Source: Streptomyces aurantiogriseus
GTDB taxonomy: Bacteria > Actinomycetota > Actinomycetes > Streptomycetales > Streptomycetaceae
Length of the DNA stretch: 64,000 nt
Direction: 5' to 3'
Assembly: GCF_014649375.1 (NCBI RefSeq)
Contig: NZ_BMSX01000006.1
Span: 310,001-374,000 of the forward strand
Both the position numbers and the translations under genes were made by a program. Position 1 is the first letter of the stretch. Each line of letters begins with the position of its first letter. Below, in pieces: positions 44,004-52,711 of this stretch. The notes beneath the pieces are model-generated. The model was not told where the DNA came from. It saw only the letters and a program-made list of their open reading frames with translations, and did no database searches.

Positions 44004-44846
44004 CTAGGCCGAGGGCCGCGCCTTGCGGTAGAGCACGGCTCCCGCGAGCAGCGCGCCCGCACCGGCCGTCAGGGCGACGCCCATCGGCAGCTCGCTGCCC
44101 GTGGCCGCGAGCTGAGCGGTGGTGGCCCGGACGGGCTGGCGGGCGGTCGAGGCACCGGCCGGCGTCACATGGTCCGCGGTGGACGACGCCCCCTGGGCCC
44201 GGGACGGGCCGGAGTCGCCCGACGTGCCGGGGCCCTGGTTGCCGGGCCGGCCCGGCGTCTCCTGGCCGCCGCCCGGGGTGGTGCCGGGCTGCGTTCCCGA
44301 GCCGCTGTCGTTGGTGCAGTCGTTGCCCGTGGCCGGGTTGAGGACGCCGCCGACGTCGACGCTGTTGCCGCAGACGTTCACCGGCACGTGGACGGGCACC
44401 TGGACGTGGTTGCCCGAGGCGACACCGGGCGAACCGGCGGTGGACCCGCCCGCGTGCGCGCCCCCGGAGCTTCCGTGCGCACCGGAGCCGCCGCCGGCGC
44501 TGTCGTCGTCGCCGTATCCGCCGCCGGGGCCCTGGTCGTCCCCGTAGCCACCGCCGGCGCCGTCCTCGTCGCCGTACCCGCCGCCCGGCGTACCACTGCC
44601 ATCGCTGTCGTTGGCACATGCGTTGCCGACCGCCGGGTTGAGGACGCCGATGACGTCGACGGTGTTGCCGCAGACGTTCACCGGCACGTCCACCGGCACC
44701 TGCACCGTGTTGCCGGACAGGACGCCCGGGGAGTGTGAGGCGGACCCGCTCGCGCCGGAGGCGGCGTGGGCGTAGCCGCCGGCGGCTGCGATCACCCCCG
44801 TGGCCGCAGCCACGGTCATGAGGCTTTTGCGGGTGACGTGTCGCAT
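44004..44846 (-). CDS. chpC: Long chaplin with two chaplin domains and sorting signal
   Basis: A 280-residue surface protein that anchors the hydrophobic amyloid sheath on aerial hyphae. After a leader (residues 1-29) come two chaplin domains, about 38-78 and 138-178, each with a Cys pair (59/77 and 159/177) and the VPVNVCGN segment. Between them a decapeptide GGGYGD-plus-four repeats three times (about 88-117). The C-terminus has the sortase motif LAATG at 246-250, a membrane helix and a basic tail YRKARPSA. The position next to chpH matches S. coelicolor chpC as I recall it. Confidence 0.93.
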   Translation of the reverse strand: MRHVTRKSLMTVAAATGVIAAAGGYAHAASGASGSASHSPGVLSGNTVQVPVDVPVNVCGNTVDVIGVLNPAVGNACANDSDGSGTPGGGYGDEDGAGGGYGDDQGPGGGYGDDDSAGGGSGAHGSSGGAHAGGSTAGSPGVASGNHVQVPVHVPVNVCGNSVDVGGVLNPATGNDCTNDSGSGTQPGTTPGGGQETPGRPGNQGPGTSGDSGPSRAQGASSTADHVTPAGASTARQPVRATTAQLAATGSELPMGVALTAGAGALLAGAVLYRKARPSA

Positions 44847-44982
44847 TACTGAATCCCTGCTTTCGATTCTTGTTCCCGAACGTCTCGCATGATTCCAGCT
44901 TCTGGAGTCGTTCGAGTCTTCGCTTTCTTCGGCTTTTCCTTCGACTTTTTGCGCGACCTTCCGGCTCTGCGCGAAAAGACCG

Positions 44983-45021
44983 GTCGGCCCCGGAGCGCAT
45001 GGCGCGCGCTCCGGGGCCGAC
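44983..45021 (-). terminator. Terminator after chpH
   Basis: GTCGGCCCCGGAGCGC (44983-44998) pairs perfectly with GCGCTCCGGGGCCGAC (45006-45021), a 16-bp stem with a 7-base loop. On the minus strand GGTCTTTTCGC follows. It separates chpH from chpC. The rest of the chpC leader shows purine-rich repeats but no gene. Confidence 0.8.
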
Positions 45022-45050
45022 GGTGTGGACGACCCCTCAGCGGGTTGACG

Positions 45051-45284
45051 TCACTTGTTGATGCAGGTGTTGCCGAAGGCGGGGTTCAGCAGCCCGATCA
45101 CGGAGACCGTGTTGCCGCAGGCGTTCACCGGGATGTGCACGGGCACCTGGACCACGTTGCCGGAAGCGACACCCGGGGAGTGCACGGCGGCACCGTGGGC
45201 ACCCGAGTCGGCGACGGCCATGCCCGCGCCCGCGAGAACCAGACCACCAGTGGCAGCGGCAGCGGCGACGACCTTCTTGATCAC
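45051..45284 (-). CDS. chpH: Short chaplin ChpH
   Basis: A 77-residue secreted amyloid-forming protein that lowers surface tension for aerial growth. The leader is residues 1-26 (VLAGAGMAVA), and one chaplin domain has the pattern HSPGVASGNVVQVPVHIPVNACGNTVSVIGLLNP with Cys56 and Cys74. The GTG at 45284 is preceded by AAGGAGG, a very strong ribosome site fitting an abundant protein. The order chpC-chpH and both sequences match S. coelicolor as I recall. A BldN-like promoter lies upstream. Confidence 0.95.
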   Translation of the reverse strand: MIKKVVAAAAATGGLVLAGAGMAVADSGAHGAAVHSPGVASGNVVQVPVHIPVNACGNTVSVIGLLNPAFGNTCINK

Positions 45285-45334
45285 TATTTCCTCCTTGTTG
45301 GCAAAGCGATCCTGATTAGCGGATCACACCACCA

Positions 45335-45362
45335 GTAACGAGGAGGGAGTAATCGGGCTACG
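45335..45362 (-). promoter_or_regulatory. BldN-like promoter of chpH
   Basis: On the minus strand CGTAGC (45357-45362) and CGTTAC (45335-45340) are spaced 16 bases. The reported BldN consensus, from memory, is CGTAAC with CGTTGA at 16-base spacing. The leader would be about 45 bases. The promoter class is inferred. Confidence 0.5.
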
Positions 45363-45458
45363 AGCTTATGGTCGCATTCACTCTTCCCAGTCACGTCCGC
45401 ACACGCTGGCGAATATTGGAGTTTCGTTTCCTTGGGCGAATTCAGGACATGCTGCCCA

Positions 45459-46787
45459 TCAGGACGCGTCGATGAAGCGGTCGAGCACCCGTACCCCGAA
45501 CTGCAGCCCGTCCACCGGCACCCGCTCGTCGACACCGTGGAACATCCCGGCGAAGTCCAGCTCCGGCGGCAGCTTCAGCGGGGCGAAGCCGAAGCCGCGG
45601 ATGCCGAGGTCGTCGAAGGACTTGGCGTCCGTCCCGCCGGAGAGCATGTAGGGGACGGCCTTGGCGGTCGGGTCCTCGGCGAGCAGCGCGGACTGCATCG
45701 CCTCCACCAGCGCCCCGTCGAAGGAGGTCTCCAGGGCCTTGTCGGAGTGCACGTCCTCGCGCCGCACCTTCGGACCGAGGATCCGGTCGAGGTCGGCGAG
45801 GAACTCCTCCTCGTGCCCCGGCAGGAAGCGCCCGTCGACGTGCGCGGTGGCCTCGCCCGGGATGACGTTGACCTTGTACCCGGCGCCCAGCTGGGTCGGG
45901 TTGGCGGTGTTGCTCAGGGTCGCGCCGATCAGCTTGGCGATACCGCCGAGGCGGGCGAGCGTCGACTCCATGTCCTCGGGGTCCAGCTCGGTGCCGAGCG
46001 CGTCGCCGAGCTCGTCGAGGAAGGCCCGGGTCGTCTTGGTGACCCGTACCGGGAACGTGTGCCGGCCGAGCCGGGCGACGGCCTCGGACAGCTCGGTGAT
46101 CGCGTTGTCCCGGTGGATCATCGAGCCGTGCCCGGCGGTGCCGGCGACGGTCAGCTTCATCCAGTGCATGCCCTTCTCGGCCGTCTGGATCAGATAGAGC
46201 CGCCGCTGCTCGCTCACCGTGAACGAGAAGCCGCCCACCTCGCTGATCGCCTCGGTGACGCCCTCGAAGAGGTCGGGGTGGTTGTCGACCAGATACCGGG
46301 CGCCGTACAGACCGCCCGCCTCCTCGTCGGCGAGGAACGCGAGCACGATGTCGCGCGGCGGCCTGCGCCCGGAGCGCAGCCGGTCACGGACGACCGCGAG
46401 GGTCATCGCGTCCATGTCCTTCATGTCGACGGCGCCCCGGCCCCACACACAGCCGTCGGCGACCTCGCCCGAGAAGGGGTCGTGGGTCCAGTCGGCCGCG
46501 TTGGCCGGTACGACGTCGAGGTGGCCGTGGATGAGCAGCGCGGGCCGGGACGGGTCCTCGCCCTCGATGCGGGCCACCGTGGAGGCGCGGCCCGGGTGCG
46601 ACTCGAAGATCTTCGGCTCCAGCCCCACCTCGGCGAGCTTCTCGGCGACGTACTCGGCCGCCTTGCGCTCACCCGGACCCGAGTGGTCGCCGTAGTTGCT
46701 GGTGTCGAACCGGATCAGCTCGCGGCAGAGGTCCACGACCTCGTCCTCGCCGGTGACGCCCCTGGCCGTGTCGTCCGTCGCGCTCAC
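45459..46787 (-). CDS. M20-family metallopeptidase
   Basis: A 442-residue di-zinc exopeptidase, carboxypeptidase or deacylase type. Metal ligands: LLIHGHLDVVPA, GRGAVDMKDMDAM, catalytic FLADEEAGGLYGARY, and the C-terminal YMLSGGTDAKSFDDLGIRGFGFAPL. A dimerisation/lid domain with GTAGHGSMIHRDNAITEL sits between. The ATG/GTG start at 46787 gives the full M20 length. The substrate is unknown. It is divergent from tRNA-Leu. The gap 46788-46987 carries a TAATGT-like -10 box at 46939-46944, likely for the tRNA. Confidence 0.88.
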   Translation of the reverse strand: MSATDDTARGVTGEDEVVDLCRELIRFDTSNYGDHSGPGERKAAEYVAEKLAEVGLEPKIFESHPGRASTVARIEGEDPSRPALLIHGHLDVVPANAADWTHDPFSGEVADGCVWGRGAVDMKDMDAMTLAVVRDRLRSGRRPPRDIVLAFLADEEAGGLYGARYLVDNHPDLFEGVTEAISEVGGFSFTVSEQRRLYLIQTAEKGMHWMKLTVAGTAGHGSMIHRDNAITELSEAVARLGRHTFPVRVTKTTRAFLDELGDALGTELDPEDMESTLARLGGIAKLIGATLSNTANPTQLGAGYKVNVIPGEATAHVDGRFLPGHEEEFLADLDRILGPKVRREDVHSDKALETSFDGALVEAMQSALLAEDPTAKAVPYMLSGGTDAKSFDDLGIRGFGFAPLKLPPELDFAGMFHGVDERVPVDGLQFGVRVLDRFIDAS

Positions 46788-46987
46788 GCTGGTTCCTCCC
46801 GCTGTCGCTGCTGGTGGTCTCCCTCATCCTCCCCCTGCCCGGCGCCGCCGCCCAAGACCGGTCCCGGCCCGTCACACGCCGTTCACGCCGGATGCGTCGG
46901 CCGGCCGACCACCTGTGATCGGGCCCCCGAAAGCCTGGTAATGTTTATGACGTCGCCGCGGGGGAAACCCCGCACGACAGACACCTT

Positions 46988-47072
46988 GTCCGGGTGGCGG
47001 AATGGCAGACGCGCTAGCTTGAGGTGCTAGTGCCCTTTATCGGGCGTGGGGGTTCAAGTCCCCCCTCGGACA
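46988..47072 (+). tRNA. tRNA-Leu (anticodon GAG)
   Basis: An 85-base class II tRNA. The acceptor arm GTCCGGG pairs with CTCGGAC ending at 47071, followed by discriminator A. The D-arm is followed by an anticodon stem CTAGC/GCTAG with loop TTGAGGT (anticodon GAG, reading CUC/CUU). A long variable arm (TGCCC...GGGCG) and T-arm GGGGGTTCAAGTCCCCC follow. CCA is not encoded. Confidence 0.96.
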
Positions 47073-47080
47073 CACGAGAT

Positions 47081-47118
47081 GAGCGAGGGCCGCGACCGTC
47101 AGGTCGCGGCCCTCGCTC
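47081..47118 (+). terminator. Terminator after tRNA-Leu
   Basis: GAGCGAGGGCCGCGAC (47081-47096) pairs perfectly with GTCGCGGCCCTCGCTC (47103-47118), a 16-bp stem with loop CGTCAG, eight bases after the tRNA. The stretch from here to 47344 shows no gene. Confidence 0.82.
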
Positions 47119-47344
47119 GTTGTGTGGGGCATCTCTCCCCGCCCCGAAGATCACCAGGTCACGGCCCCTCTCCGGCTGCTCCGACGCCCCCCGAACGGCC
47201 TCCTCGGCCGGCTGATCCAGCGGCCCGAACCTGGCGTCGTACTAAAATTTCCGGCTTGTTACGGAGCTGGAGCCGGACAACCCCAGGCAGACCTGCGGCC
47301 CGCCAGCGCCCCGGAGGCTTCCGGGATCGAGACGCGAGGACCCG

Positions 47345-50300
47345 ATGGCAGCCATAGACGAGAGCAGCGCTCTCGACCTGCTCGACGACGAGATCCGCGA
47401 ACAACTCGGCGACGCCGCTCGCTTCTCCGGCGGCCCCGCCGCCTCTCCGCGCACGCTGATCGACGTCTTCGACGCCTCCGTGCGCTCGTATCCGGACGAG
47501 CCGGCCCTGGACGACGGCACGACGTCCCTGACCTACCGTGCGCTGGCCGTCGAGGTGGAGAGGCTGCGGTGGAAACTGGCCGCCGCCGGGGTCGGGCTCG
47601 GGGACCGGGTGGGCGTCCGTGTGCCGTCCGGGACCAACGACCTCTATGTCGCCGTCCTGGCCGTGCTGGCCGCCGGCGCCGCGTACGTCCCCGTGGACGC
47701 CGAGGACCCCGACGAGCGGGCCGAGCTGGTGTTCGGGGAGGCGGAGGTGCGCGCCGTCGTCGGGGCCGGGCACGAGCTGACCGTGCACGGGCGCTCCGAG
47801 GTGGCCGCCGCCCGCCCCGGCATCGAGCACGACGCGTGGATCATCTTCACCTCCGGCTCCACCGGGAAACCCAAGGGCGTCGCCGTCAGCCACCGCAGCG
47901 CGGCCGCCTTCGTGGACGCCGAGGCCGCGCTGTTCCTCACCGAGGAGCCGATCGGTCCCGGCGACCGGGTCATGGCGGGGCTGTCGGTCGCCTTCGACGC
48001 CTCCTGCGAGGAGATGTGGCTGGCCTGGCGGTACGGGGCCTGTCTGGTGCCGGTGCCGCGTGCGCAGGTCAGGAGCGGTGCCGATCTCGGGCCCTGGCTG
48101 GTGGAGCAGGAGATCACCGTCGTCTCGACGGTGCCGACGCTGGCGGCCCTGTGGGAGCCGGAGACCCTCAACGACGTGCGCCTGCTGATCTTCGGTGGCG
48201 AGGCCTGCCCGCCCGAGCTGGCGCAGCGGCTGGTGACCGAGGGGCGTGAGGTCTGGAACACCTACGGGCCGACCGAGGCGACCGTCGTGGCCTGTGCGTC
48301 CCTGATGAGCGGGGAGGAGCCGATCCGGATCGGGCTGCCGCTCAGGGGGTGGGAGCTGGCCGTCGTCGACGAGGCCGGGGAGCCCGTGCCGATGGGCGGC
48401 AGCGGGCAGCTGGTGATCGGTGGCGTGGGGCTCGCGCGGTACCTCGACGCCGAGAAGGACGCGGAGAAGTACGCGCCGCTTCCGTCGCTGGGCTGGAAGC
48501 GGGCGTACCGCAGTGGGGACCTCGTGAAGGCGGAGCCCGAGGGGCTGGTCTTCCTCGGGCGGGCCGACGAACAGATCAAGCTCGGCGGGCGGCGGATCGA
48601 GCTGGGCGAGGTGGACGCGGCGCTGCAGGCGCTGCCCGGGGTCGCGGGTGCGGCCGCCGCCGTTCGGACCGCCCGCAGCGGCAACCAGCTCCTCGTCGGC
48701 TATGTCGTCACCCAGGACGGCTGGGACCAGGCCGCGGCCGTGGAGAAGCTGCGGGCCGAGCTGCCCGCCGCGCTCGTGCCGCTGCTCGCGCCGGTCGACG
48801 ACCTGCCGACCCGCACGTCCGGGAAGGTCGACCGGGGCGCGCTGCCCTGGCCGCTGGAAGGGCTGGAGACGAGCGGCCCGGCCGAGCAGCTCTACGGCAC
48901 CGAGGCCTGGCTCGCCGAGCAGTGGGCCGAGGTGCTGGGCATCCCCGTCACCGGCGCCTCCGACGACTTCTTCGCGATCGGCGGCAGCAGCCTGGCCGCC
49001 GCGCAGCTCACGACCCGGCTGCGCACCCGCTACCCGAGTGCGGCGGTCCTCGACATCTACCAGCAGCCCACGCTGCGCAAGCTGGCCCGCCGGCTGGAGG
49101 AGTCGGCGCAGGACGACGGTGCCCGGCGCGCGATCGCGCCGGTGCCGAGGCGCGCGCAGGCGATCCAGCTGCTGCTGCTCCTGCCCCTGTTCACGCTGCT
49201 CGGCCTGCGCTGGACGGTCGTGCTGGCCGCGCTGGGCAACGTCCTGCCCGCCTACGGGTGGCTGCCGACCGCGCCCTGGTGGCTGGTGATCGCCGGAGCC
49301 CTGCTGTTCTTCAGCCCGCCCGGGCGGCTCGTGCTCGGCGCGGGCGGGGCGCGGCTGCTGCTGCGGGGTGTGCGGCCGGGGCGGTACGCGCGCGGGAGCG
49401 GCGTGCATCTGCGGCTGTGGGCCGCGGAGCGGCTGGCCGAGTTCAGCGGGGCGACCTCGCTGACCGGCTCCTGGCTGGAGCGGTACGCGCGGGCCCTGGG
49501 CGCGAAGATCGGGCCGGACGTCGACCTGCACGCGCTGCCGCCGGTCACCGGGATGCTCAAGCTGGGCCGGGGTGCGGCCGTCGAGTCCGAGGTGGACCTG
49601 TCCGGCTGGTGGCTGGACGGCGACCGGCTGGAGATCGGTCCGGTCAAGGTCGGTGCGCATGCCGTCGTCGGCACGCGCAGCATGCTCTTCCCGGGCGCCC
49701 GGGTCGGCAAGCGGGCCGAGGTGGCGCCGGGTTCGGCCGTCGCCGGGCAGATCCCGACCGGCCAGCGCTGGGCGGGCGCGCCCGCGGTCAAGCTGGGCAA
49801 GGCCAAGCGCAACTGGCCCAAGGAGCGGCCGCGGCGGGGCGTCGCCTGGCGGACGATCTACGGCATGACGGGCGTCGGGCTCACCTTGCTGCCGGTGCTG
49901 GCTGCCGGAGCCGCGCTCGCCGTGGCGTACCCGTTCGTCACCCCGGACGCGCCGCTGCGGGGCGCCGCGCTCGCCCTGGTCCCGGCCACGCTCGCCTACG
50001 GGCTGGCGTACGCGCTGCTGCTCCTGGTCGCCGTACGGCTGCTGAGCCTCGGTCTGCGGGAGGGGACGCATCCGACGCACAGCCGGATCGGCTGGCAGGC
50101 GTGGACCGTCACGCAGCTGATGGACCGCTCCCGCGAGACGCTGTTCCCCCTGTACGCGGGGCTGGTCACGCCGGTGTGGCTGCGGCTGCTGGGGATGCGG
50201 ATCGGGCGGGGCGCCGAGGTGTCGACCGTGCTGGCGCTGCCGAGCCTGACGACCGTCGGTGAGGGCGCGTTCCTGGCCGACGACACGCTGACCGCGCCGT

Positions 50301-51199
50301 ACGAACTCGGTGGGGGCTGGGTGCGGATCGGGCGTGCGGAGATCGGGCGGCGGGCGTTCCTCGGGAACTCGGGGATGACCGCTCCCGGGCGGTCCGTGCC
50401 GGACGGCGGGCTGGTCGGTGTGCTGTCGGCGACGCCGAAGAAGGCGAAGAAGGGCAGCTCGTACCTGGGGCTGCCGCCGGTGAAGCTGCCGCGTGCGGCG
50501 GCCGACGGCGACCAGAGCCGGACGTACGAGCCGCCGGCGCGGCTGCTGTGGGCGCGCGCTCTGGTGGAGCTGTGCCGGATCGTGCCGGTGTTCTGCTCGG
50601 CGGGGCTCGCGGTGCTGACGGTGGCGGCACTGTGTGCGCTGGGGGCGTGGGCGCCGCTGCTGTCGGGGCTGGTGCTGCTCGGCGCGGGCGGCGCGGCGGC
50701 CCTGCTGTCCATCGTCGCGAAGTGGCTGCTCGTCGGACGGCACCACAGCGGGGAGCACCCGCTGTGGAGCTCCTTCGTGTGGCGCAACGAGCTGGCGGAC
50801 ACGTTCGTCGAGGTCGTGGCCGTGCCGTGGCTGGCCGGTTCGGTGCCGGGTACGCCGGTGATGACGGCGTGGCTGCGCGGGCTCGGGGCGCGCGTCGGCA
50901 AGGGCGTCTGGGTGGAGAGCTACTGGCTGCCGGAGACGGATCTGGTGACGCTGGAGGACGCGGCGACGGTCAACCGGGGCTGTGTGCTCCAGACTCACCT
51001 CTTCCACGACCGGATCTTGCGAACGGATACTGTGGTCCTCCGTGAGGGTGCCACGCTGGGCCCTGGCGGGATCGTGCTGCCCGGCAGCACGGTCGGGGCC
51101 CGGACGACCCTGGGCCCCGCGTCGCTCGTGATGGCCGCGGAGTCCGTTCCGGACGACACCCGCTGGCTCGGCAACCCGATCGAAGCATGGCGTCCCTGA
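47345..51199 (+). CDS. Pls/PosA-type single-module NRPS with membrane acetyltransferase-like C-terminus
   Basis: A 1284-residue protein. The adenylation domain spans about 30-510: A3 FTSGSTGKPKGVAVSH, A4 AFDASCEEMWLAW, A5 NTYGPTEATVV, A7 YRSGDL, A10 RTSGKVDRG. The carrier domain is about 515-595 with the phosphopantetheine Ser in DDFFAIGGSSLAAAQL. There is no condensation or thioesterase domain. Instead several membrane segments alternate with hexapeptide-repeat (left-handed helix) blocks such as GAAVESEVDLSGWWLDGDRLEIGPVKVGAHAVVG. This is the layout of epsilon-poly-lysine synthetase-type enzymes. An acidic residue follows FDASC at the usual pocket position, which may favour a basic amino acid. 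Overlaps the M1 peptidase gene. Confidence 0.85.
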   Translation: MAAIDESSALDLLDDEIREQLGDAARFSGGPAASPRTLIDVFDASVRSYPDEPALDDGTTSLTYRALAVEVERLRWKLAAAGVGLGDRVGVRVPSGTNDLYVAVLAVLAAGAAYVPVDAEDPDERAELVFGEAEVRAVVGAGHELTVHGRSEVAAARPGIEHDAWIIFTSGSTGKPKGVAVSHRSAAAFVDAEAALFLTEEPIGPGDRVMAGLSVAFDASCEEMWLAWRYGACLVPVPRAQVRSGADLGPWLVEQEITVVSTVPTLAALWEPETLNDVRLLIFGGEACPPELAQRLVTEGREVWNTYGPTEATVVACASLMSGEEPIRIGLPLRGWELAVVDEAGEPVPMGGSGQLVIGGVGLARYLDAEKDAEKYAPLPSLGWKRAYRSGDLVKAEPEGLVFLGRADEQIKLGGRRIELGEVDAALQALPGVAGAAAAVRTARSGNQLLVGYVVTQDGWDQAAAVEKLRAELPAALVPLLAPVDDLPTRTSGKVDRGALPWPLEGLETSGPAEQLYGTEAWLAEQWAEVLGIPVTGASDDFFAIGGSSLAAAQLTTRLRTRYPSAAVLDIYQQPTLRKLARRLEESAQDDGARRAIAPVPRRAQAIQLLLLLPLFTLLGLRWTVVLAALGNVLPAYGWLPTAPWWLVIAGALLFFSPPGRLVLGAGGARLLLRGVRPGRYARGSGVHLRLWAAERLAEFSGATSLTGSWLERYARALGAKIGPDVDLHALPPVTGMLKLGRGAAVESEVDLSGWWLDGDRLEIGPVKVGAHAVVGTRSMLFPGARVGKRAEVAPGSAVAGQIPTGQRWAGAPAVKLGKAKRNWPKERPRRGVAWRTIYGMTGVGLTLLPVLAAGAALAVAYPFVTPDAPLRGAALALVPATLAYGLAYALLLLVAVRLLSLGLREGTHPTHSRIGWQAWTVTQLMDRSRETLFPLYAGLVTPVWLRLLGMRIGRGAEVSTVLALPSLTTVGEGAFLADDTLTAPYELGGGWVRIGRAEIGRRAFLGNSGMTAPGRSVPDGGLVGVLSATPKKAKKGSSYLGLPPVKLPRAAADGDQSRTYEPPARLLWARALVELCRIVPVFCSAGLAVLTVAALCALGAWAPLLSGLVLLGAGGAAALLSIVAKWLLVGRHHSGEHPLWSSFVWRNELADTFVEVVAVPWLAGSVPGTPVMTAWLRGLGARVGKGVWVESYWLPETDLVTLEDAATVNRGCVLQTHLFHDRILRTDTVVLREGATLGPGGIVLPGSTVGARTTLGPASLVMAAESVPDDTRWLGNPIEAWRP

Positions 51200-52626
51200 G
51201 CGCCGGCCACTCGGAACCGGAGAGCGGCACACCGGCGGGGAGTGGCAGCACGGCGCAGGGAGCGGACGGGGCAGTGGCAGTTCAGCAGTCAGTGGGGTCG
51301 GACCCGTACTTCCCGGCCAACGGCGATCCCCGGTACCGGGTGCATCGCTATGAGCTCACGCTGGACTACCGGCCCGGCCCGAACCGCCTGTCCGGCGCGG
51401 CGCGGATCAACGCCATCGCGGGGCGGGCGCCGCTCAGCGAATTCCAGCTCAACCTGGCCGACTTCAAGATCGGCCGGGTGCGGGTCGACGGCCGGCAGAC
51501 CCACTACACGCACCGGGGCGGCAGACTGCGCATCCGGCCCGCCAAGCCGCTGCGGGCGGGGGCCGCCTTCACCGTCGAGGTGCACTGGTCGGGCAACCCC
51601 AAGCCGGTGAACAGCCCCTGGGGCGGCATCGGCTGGGAGGAACTGGGTGACGGGGCGCTGGTGGCGAGCCAGCCGGTCGGGGCGCCCTCCTGGTACCCGT
51701 GCAACGACCGGCCCTCCGACAAGGCGTCGTACCAGATCTCGATCACCACGCCGTCGGCGTACGCGGTGGTCGCGGGCGGACGCCTGCTGACCCGTACGAC
51801 GAAGGCCTCGACGACGACCTGGGTGTACGAGCAGTCCGCGCCGACGTCGAGCTATCTGGTCGGGCTGTCGATCGGCAAGTACCAGACGGTGCTGCTGGGC
51901 GACCCGGGGCTCGGCGGGGTGCCGCAGCACGGGCACATTCCGGCGCACCTGCTGCCGGAGTTCTCGCGGGACTTCGCACGGCAGCCCGGGATGATGCACC
52001 TCTTCCAGCAGCTCTTCGGGCCCTACCCGTTCGACGAGTACGCGGTCGTGGTGACCGAGGAGGAGCTCGATGTCCCGGTCGAGGCCCAGGGGTTGTCGCT
52101 GTTCGGCGCCAACCATGTGGACGGGGCCCGGGGTTCGGAGCGGCTCGTGGCGCACGAGCTGGCGCACCAGTGGTTCGGCAACAGCGTGTCCATCGCCGAC
52201 TGGCGGCACATCTGGCTGAACGAGGGCTTCGCCAAGTACGCGGAGTGGCTGTGGTCGGAGCGCTCGGGCGGCCGCAGCGCGCAGCAACTGGCCGCCGCCG
52301 CCCACCGGTTGCTGTCCTCCCTGCCGCAGGACCTGCTCCTGGCCGATCCGGGCCGCAAGTGGATGTTCGACGACCGGCTCTACGAGCGCGGCGGCCTCAC
52401 CGTGCACGCGCTGCGCTGCGCGATGGGCGACGACGCCTTCTTCCGCATGCTGCGCGCCTGGCTGGGCCTGCACCGGGGCGGTGCGGTGACCACGTCCACC
52501 TTCACGTCCCACGCGGCACGCTTCGCGCCCGAGCCGCTGGACGACCTGTTCGACGCGTGGCTGTACGGAACGGCGTTGCCGCCGCTGCCGGTGGCTCCGG
52601 TGGCGCGGGGGGCGGAGTCGGCCTAG
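51187..52626 (+). CDS. M1-family metallopeptidase
   Basis: A 479-residue aminopeptidase-like enzyme. The zinc site HELAHQWFGN is at about 322-331 with the distal Glu in WLNEGFAKYAEW. The N-terminal beta domain spans about 45-230 with GWEELGDGALVASQPVGAPSWYPCND. The substrate N-terminus motif GxMEN is not obvious; the equivalent region reads VPVEAQGLSLFG. It is shorter than PepN (about 850) and lacks the large C-terminal helical domain. The ATG at 51187 overlaps the NRPS gene by 13 bases, so the two are translationally coupled and probably act together. Confidence 0.87.
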   Translation: MASLSAGHSEPESGTPAGSGSTAQGADGAVAVQQSVGSDPYFPANGDPRYRVHRYELTLDYRPGPNRLSGAARINAIAGRAPLSEFQLNLADFKIGRVRVDGRQTHYTHRGGRLRIRPAKPLRAGAAFTVEVHWSGNPKPVNSPWGGIGWEELGDGALVASQPVGAPSWYPCNDRPSDKASYQISITTPSAYAVVAGGRLLTRTTKASTTTWVYEQSAPTSSYLVGLSIGKYQTVLLGDPGLGGVPQHGHIPAHLLPEFSRDFARQPGMMHLFQQLFGPYPFDEYAVVVTEEELDVPVEAQGLSLFGANHVDGARGSERLVAHELAHQWFGNSVSIADWRHIWLNEGFAKYAEWLWSERSGGRSAQQLAAAAHRLLSSLPQDLLLADPGRKWMFDDRLYERGGLTVHALRCAMGDDAFFRMLRAWLGLHRGGAVTTSTFTSHAARFAPEPLDDLFDAWLYGTALPPLPVAPVARGAESA

Positions 52627-52638
52627 CGGAATCGCCTG

Positions 52639-52683
52639 GCGGCCCCGAGCCGGGGCCGTCCGGCGTCCCCGGCTCGGGGCCGC
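52639..52683 (+). terminator. Terminator after the M1 peptidase gene
   Basis: GCGGCCCCGAGCCGGGG (52639-52655) pairs perfectly with CCCCGGCTCGGGGCCGC (52667-52683), a 17-bp stem with an 11-base loop, between the peptidase stop and the YchJ start. Confidence 0.8.
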
Positions 52684-52711
52684 GTGTGCCCGAACCGGCA
52701 CAATGGAGCCC

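Noticed and set aside
46988..47118. Attachment site of an integrative element at tRNA-Leu
   Set aside because: No integrase and no second copy of the tRNA 3' end was seen nearby; the NRPS pair may still be an insertion, but not by a recognisable element.
47159..51232. 1357-residue open frame antisense to the NRPS
   Set aside because: Very Arg/Pro/Gln-rich and repetitive, without a domain; the NRPS motifs are complete on the plus strand.
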